This document shows, piece after piece, positions 31,876 through 34,512 of a DNA stretch of 34,512 nt; the first letter of the stretch is position 1; the number at the start of each line of letters is the position of its first letter. Origin of the DNA: Pseudoprimorskyibacter sp. (lineage in GTDB: Bacteria > Pseudomonadota > Alphaproteobacteria > Rhodobacterales > Rhodobacteraceae); NCBI GenBank assembly GCA_029251265.1, contig JAQXDR010000233.1, forward strand, positions 1-34,512, read 5' to 3'. The notes beneath the pieces are model-generated. The model worked only from the letters and a program-made list of their open reading frames with translations, was not told where the DNA came from and ran no database searches. The position numbers and the translations under genes are program-made.

Positions 31876-32730
31876 GTGACTTTGAACAGGCATCTGACCG
31901 GATGGCTCATGGCTCTGCCTTTAACCGCGGTTTTGGCGGTTTTTTTGGTTTTGCCGATCATTATGATTGTTGTGGTTAGTTTTTGGGGGGCGACGGAGTG
32001 GTCGATTTACCCAGCCTTTCAATTCGATAACTACGAATTTTTGCTGACATCCAACGTCACATATCGCGTGTATTTCAATACATTGAAATACGCCGTGATC
32101 ACCTGGGCGTTTACTTTGATAATAGGGTTCACAGTCGCCTATTTTCTTGCATTTCACGTCAGAACGTTGACATGGCAGATAGCCTTATTTTTGCTTTGCA
32201 CGATACCTTTTTGGACGTCGAATATAATCCGCATGATCTCTTGGATCCCGTTTCTGGGGCGCAATGGGCTTGCGAATTCTGCACTGATGTCCTGGGGGGT
32301 GATTGATGAACCACTGGACTGGTTGTTGTTCAGTGATTTTAGCGTCATTCTAGCTTTTGTTCATTTATACACGCTGTTTATGGTCGTTCCGATTTTCAAT
32401 ACAATGATGCGTATTGACAAGTCGTTGATCGAGGCTGCGTCAGACGCTGGAGCGTCAGCGTGGCAAACTTTGTGGCACGTTATTGTGCCATTGACCAAGC
32501 CAGGGATCATGATTGGTACGATCTTTGTCGTGACGTTGGTCATGGGCGACTTTATCACGGTACGCTTCATGTCTGGCAGCCAAAAAGCCAACGTTGGCAG
32601 ATTGATATCCAACGATATCGCCTTGTTACAATATCCATCGGCCTCTGCCACTGCCGTAATTTTGTTGATAACTGTTTTGATGGTGATTGGGCTGATGTTG
32701 CGGTTTGTTGATATCAGGAAGGAATTATAA
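31876..32730 (+). CDS. potB: ABC transporter permease, PotB-like (GTG start)
   Basis: A 284-residue inner-membrane permease with six predicted spans. It starts at GTG 31876 with GAGGTG upstream. The first span is WLMALPLTAVLAVFLVLPIIMIVVVSFWG. The EAA coupling loop is present as SLIEAASDAGASAWQTLWHVIVPLTKPGI, which contacts the ATPase. Late spans include IFVVTLVMGDFITVRFM and AVILLITVLMVIGLMLRF. Its TAA stop overlaps the next ATG by one base. It lies 107 bp after the binding-protein gene, across the stem-loop. It pairs with the following permease to form the importer channel. Confidence 0.92.
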   Translation: MTLNRHLTGWLMALPLTAVLAVFLVLPIIMIVVVSFWGATEWSIYPAFQFDNYEFLLTSNVTYRVYFNTLKYAVITWAFTLIIGFTVAYFLAFHVRTLTWQIALFLLCTIPFWTSNIIRMISWIPFLGRNGLANSALMSWGVIDEPLDWLLFSDFSVILAFVHLYTLFMVVPIFNTMMRIDKSLIEAASDAGASAWQTLWHVIVPLTKPGIMIGTIFVVTLVMGDFITVRFMSGSQKANVGRLISNDIALLQYPSASATAVILLITVLMVIGLMLRFVDIRKEL

Positions 32731-33569
32731 TGGAGCCTCGTCGACCCGCATTTTACATCCTTTCGGCTTTCTTCGGTCTATTTCTGGTTTTCCTGTACGG
32801 ACCGACCTTTACTATTGCGATCCTTAGCTTTCAGGGTCCGCAGGGCGGGCTTACCTTTCCGATGCGCGGGGTATCGATGCATTGGTTTTACGATCTGTTC
32901 GAACAACAGGCTGTGGGCGACATCTGGGGATCGTTCCGACGGTCTTTTGTCCTAGGCCTCATGGTTATGGTGACGACTGTGGTTGTATCGGTTTTGGGCG
33001 GGTTGGCGTTCCGTAAGCGCTTTGCCGGCTCGAGCATTGTGTTTTATCTGATCATTACATCTTTGGTGATCCCATCCATCCTCATATCGCTTGGCGTTGG
33101 TTTGATCTTTTCGCAATCGGGTTTGCGGGTGCATTGGGCAACATCCGGTTTTGGATCGCAGCTGACCTGGACCTTGCCGTTCGGGCTTCTGATTATGTTT
33201 GCCGTCTTCAATCGCTTCGACAAAAGCTATGAAGAGGCTGCGCGTGATTTGGGTGCAAGCCCATGGCAAACCATACGCTATGTGGTCCTGCCAATCATTG
33301 CGCCATCCTTGATTGGTGTGGCTTTGTTTGGCTTCACCCTCAGCTACGACGAATTTGCGCGCACGTTGCTAACCGCAGGCAGCTATAACACACTGCCATT
33401 GGAAATCTTTGGCATGACAACCAATGTAACAACACCCGTCATATTTGCGCTTGGAACAATGACGACAGTATTTTCGTTTCTTGTGATAGGCGTATTTTTG
33501 TTGACGGTTTGGTTTTTGGGAAAGCGGCGCGCCAAGCATGGCAGCGACGCGGGTAAGGGTATGATGTGA
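32730..33569 (+). CDS. potC: ABC transporter permease, PotC-like
   Basis: A 279-residue permease with six predicted spans, beginning with a short basic tail (MEPRRPAF) and the span FYILSAFFGLFLVFLYGPTFTIAILSF. The second part has ISLGVGLIFSQSGL and the EAA loop SYEEAARDLGASPWQTIRYVVLPIIAPSLIG, followed by the PotC-like FTLSYDEFARTLLTAG. The start ATG 32730 has AGGAAGGA upstream and overlaps the previous stop by one base. Its own stop overlaps the racemase start by 4 bp (GTGA). It forms a heterodimer with the PotB-like protein. Confidence 0.92.
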   Translation: MEPRRPAFYILSAFFGLFLVFLYGPTFTIAILSFQGPQGGLTFPMRGVSMHWFYDLFEQQAVGDIWGSFRRSFVLGLMVMVTTVVVSVLGGLAFRKRFAGSSIVFYLIITSLVIPSILISLGVGLIFSQSGLRVHWATSGFGSQLTWTLPFGLLIMFAVFNRFDKSYEEAARDLGASPWQTIRYVVLPIIAPSLIGVALFGFTLSYDEFARTLLTAGSYNTLPLEIFGMTTNVTTPVIFALGTMTTVFSFLVIGVFLLTVWFLGKRRAKHGSDAGKGMM

Positions 33570-34216
33570 GACGTCCTGTTACGATCATAAACCCGAACTC
33601 CACCGAAGCGATGACGCATTCCATGTTGGCAGCTGCGCAGCGGTATGCTCCATCCCTTAACTTGGTCGGGCGAACAAGCACATCCGGACCTGCGTCAATA
33701 CAAGGCCGCGAAGACGGACAGCGCGCAGAGCAGCCTTTGATGAACGAGGTCAAATCGGTAGCAGACACATCACAAGGGATCATAATTGGATGTTTTGATG
33801 ATACCGCTCTCGCGGAAGTATCGAAATCGGTTTCAATCCCTGTGATTGGTATTGGTCAAGCTGCCTTTCATTTTTGTGCGTTGAAAGGGTGGCGTTTCAG
33901 TGTTGTGACAACGCTGGCAGTGTCCGTACCGATTATCGAGGAAAATATCCATTCGTATGGATTGGGTGGTTTCCTTGGTTGTGTTCGTGCCTCCGCTGTC
34001 CCGGTCTTAGAGCTTGAGAGCAATCCACAATTGGCGTCACAGCGCATTTTGACCGAAACAAATATTGCCTTGGAAAACGACAATGTCGACGCGGTCGTAT
34101 TGGGGTGTGCTGGCATGGTCAATGTGGTTGAAACTGTACGTCGGAATGTGGAGGCTCCGATTGTGGATCCTATTGAGGCTGCCGCAGGATGCGCAGGCTG
34201 GCTTTGTAACGCCTGA
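33566..34216 (+). CDS. Asp/Glu/hydantoin racemase-family enzyme (GTG start)
   Basis: A 216-residue protein of the Asp/Glu/hydantoin racemase fold. The N-terminal INPNST (8-13) is the hydantoin racemase hallmark. The two catalytic cysteines needed for cofactor-independent proton transfer are C76 (GCFDDTALAE) and C181 (VVLGCAGM). IPVIGIGQAAFHF and APIVDPIEAA complete the pattern. Members interconvert enantiomers of hydantoins, allantoin, aspartate or related compounds; some act as decarboxylases or isomerases. The GTG start at 33566 overlaps the permease stop by 4 bp. As the last gene of a PotADBC-type operon it implies that the imported ligand, or a direct product, is chiral and handled as one enantiomer. 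Confidence 0.92.
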   Translation: MRRPVTIINPNSTEAMTHSMLAAAQRYAPSLNLVGRTSTSGPASIQGREDGQRAEQPLMNEVKSVADTSQGIIIGCFDDTALAEVSKSVSIPVIGIGQAAFHFCALKGWRFSVVTTLAVSVPIIEENIHSYGLGGFLGCVRASAVPVLELESNPQLASQRILTETNIALENDNVDAVVLGCAGMVNVVETVRRNVEAPIVDPIEAAAGCAGWLCNA

Positions 34217-34512
34217 AACATTTTACAAAAATATCCGCTTTGACTCAACCTTGGATGCATCACTGGCAGTTTCAACGTCTCTTACCTTGAGGTTCATTTT
34301 TTCTGCTAAATTGGTCAATGCCGACCTAAGTCCAAGAAAGTTTGGGAAATAGTCGTCACTTTCGTCGTTCATTTCTTTCAAGCGCTAATTGACTGCAATC
34401 GGTGTTTTCATCCCCAGGCTCACGGTATCGTGCTTGATCTGCGATTCAGAGGTCTCTTTGTTTTTGGGGAAGGTTCCCGATGAGAGCTAGAAGCAGGTTT
34501 CTGGCAAGGGTG
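34217..34512. other. Right window edge, doubtful coding remnants only
   Basis: This stretch holds one doubtful short minus-strand ORF (34223-34372). Upstream of it in the same frame, an open segment of about 27 codons ends at the TAG 34385-34387 with a GMKTPIAVN tail, which looks like decayed coding DNA. No terminator for the racemase operon is obvious. Confidence 0.4.
34223..34372 (-). CDS. Possible small protein or gene remnant, 49 residues
   Basis: A 49-residue minus-strand frame with an acidic start (MNDESDDYFPNFLGL) and a charged helical remainder (LRSALTNLAEKMNLKV). The ribosome binding site is poor (GAAAGAA close to the ATG). It ends 7 bp from the convergent racemase stop. An in-frame stop 15 bp upstream separates it from another open stretch, so it may be the tail of a broken gene. 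I do not recognise it. Confidence 0.25.
   Translation of the reverse strand: MNDESDDYFPNFLGLRSALTNLAEKMNLKVRDVETASDASKVESKRIFL

Noticed and set aside
1-34512. CRISPR arrays, tRNA, rRNA, prophage or intact insertion sequence
   Set aside because: No regularly spaced repeats, cloverleaf-like sequence, rRNA segments, integrase or complete transposase were seen by eye.

Overview
The window looks like part of a marine alphaproteobacterial chromosome, most likely Rhodobacteraceae (Roseobacter group). The reasons are the moderate-GC, tightly packed operons, many periplasmic solute-binding proteins (SBPs), a TctDE/TctCBA tricarboxylate system, the DUF3726-type protein beside an Ldh2-family dehydrogenase, and a TGA-N9-TCA iron-type box. 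This placement is inferred from protein style, not from a marker gene. No rRNA, tRNA, CRISPR array or intact mobile element was seen.

Layout. (1) 187-8154 is a catabolic block. A LysR regulator is divergent from a GMC oxidoreductase and enolase-superfamily pair on the + strand. These converge on a four-gene minus-strand operon: an M19 dipeptidase-like protein, a 557-residue protein of unknown family, a DUF3726 protein and an Ldh2-family oxidoreductase. Junctions are ATGA overlaps or a short gap, and the two convergent operons share a CTAG at their stop codons. The M19-like protein and the enolase-superfamily protein both lack residues that normally bind the catalytic metal. (2) 8155-11847 carries a NUDIX hydrolase, nucleoside diphosphate kinase, a flavin monooxygenase-like protein and what looks like a decayed, frameshifted gene. 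(3) 11848-15794 has a lone betaine-type (OpuAC/ProX-like) binding protein and an orphan BvgS-like hybrid histidine kinase. (4) 16149-22306 is a complete tripartite tricarboxylate transporter (tctCBA) divergent from tctDE. A periplasmic SBP gene overlaps the end of tctE and may be an accessory sensor. (5) 22606-27165 is a full branched-chain-amino-acid-type ABC operon (livKHMGF order). (6) 27446-28450 is a lone iron-type SBP gene with an iron-type operator and a strong terminator. (7) 28545-34216 is a GntR/FCD regulator divergent from a PotADBC-type ABC transporter whose last gene is a hydantoin/Asp-Glu racemase-like enzyme. (8) 34217-34512 holds only a doubtful short ORF.

How it fits together. 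The window is mainly uptake and breakdown of small carboxylated or nitrogenous organics, each system with its own regulator. All three multi-gene transporters carry a perfect intercistronic stem-loop directly after the SBP gene (18169-18194, 23898-23925, 31803-31823). This fits processing or attenuation that gives more binding protein than permease. Three further SBP genes have no transporter subunits beside them.

The most likely undescribed system is the minus-strand operon at 3902-8154 with its convergent partner pair. It combines a protein of unknown family, a DUF protein and an M19 homologue with an altered metal site, apparently serving one unidentified substrate.
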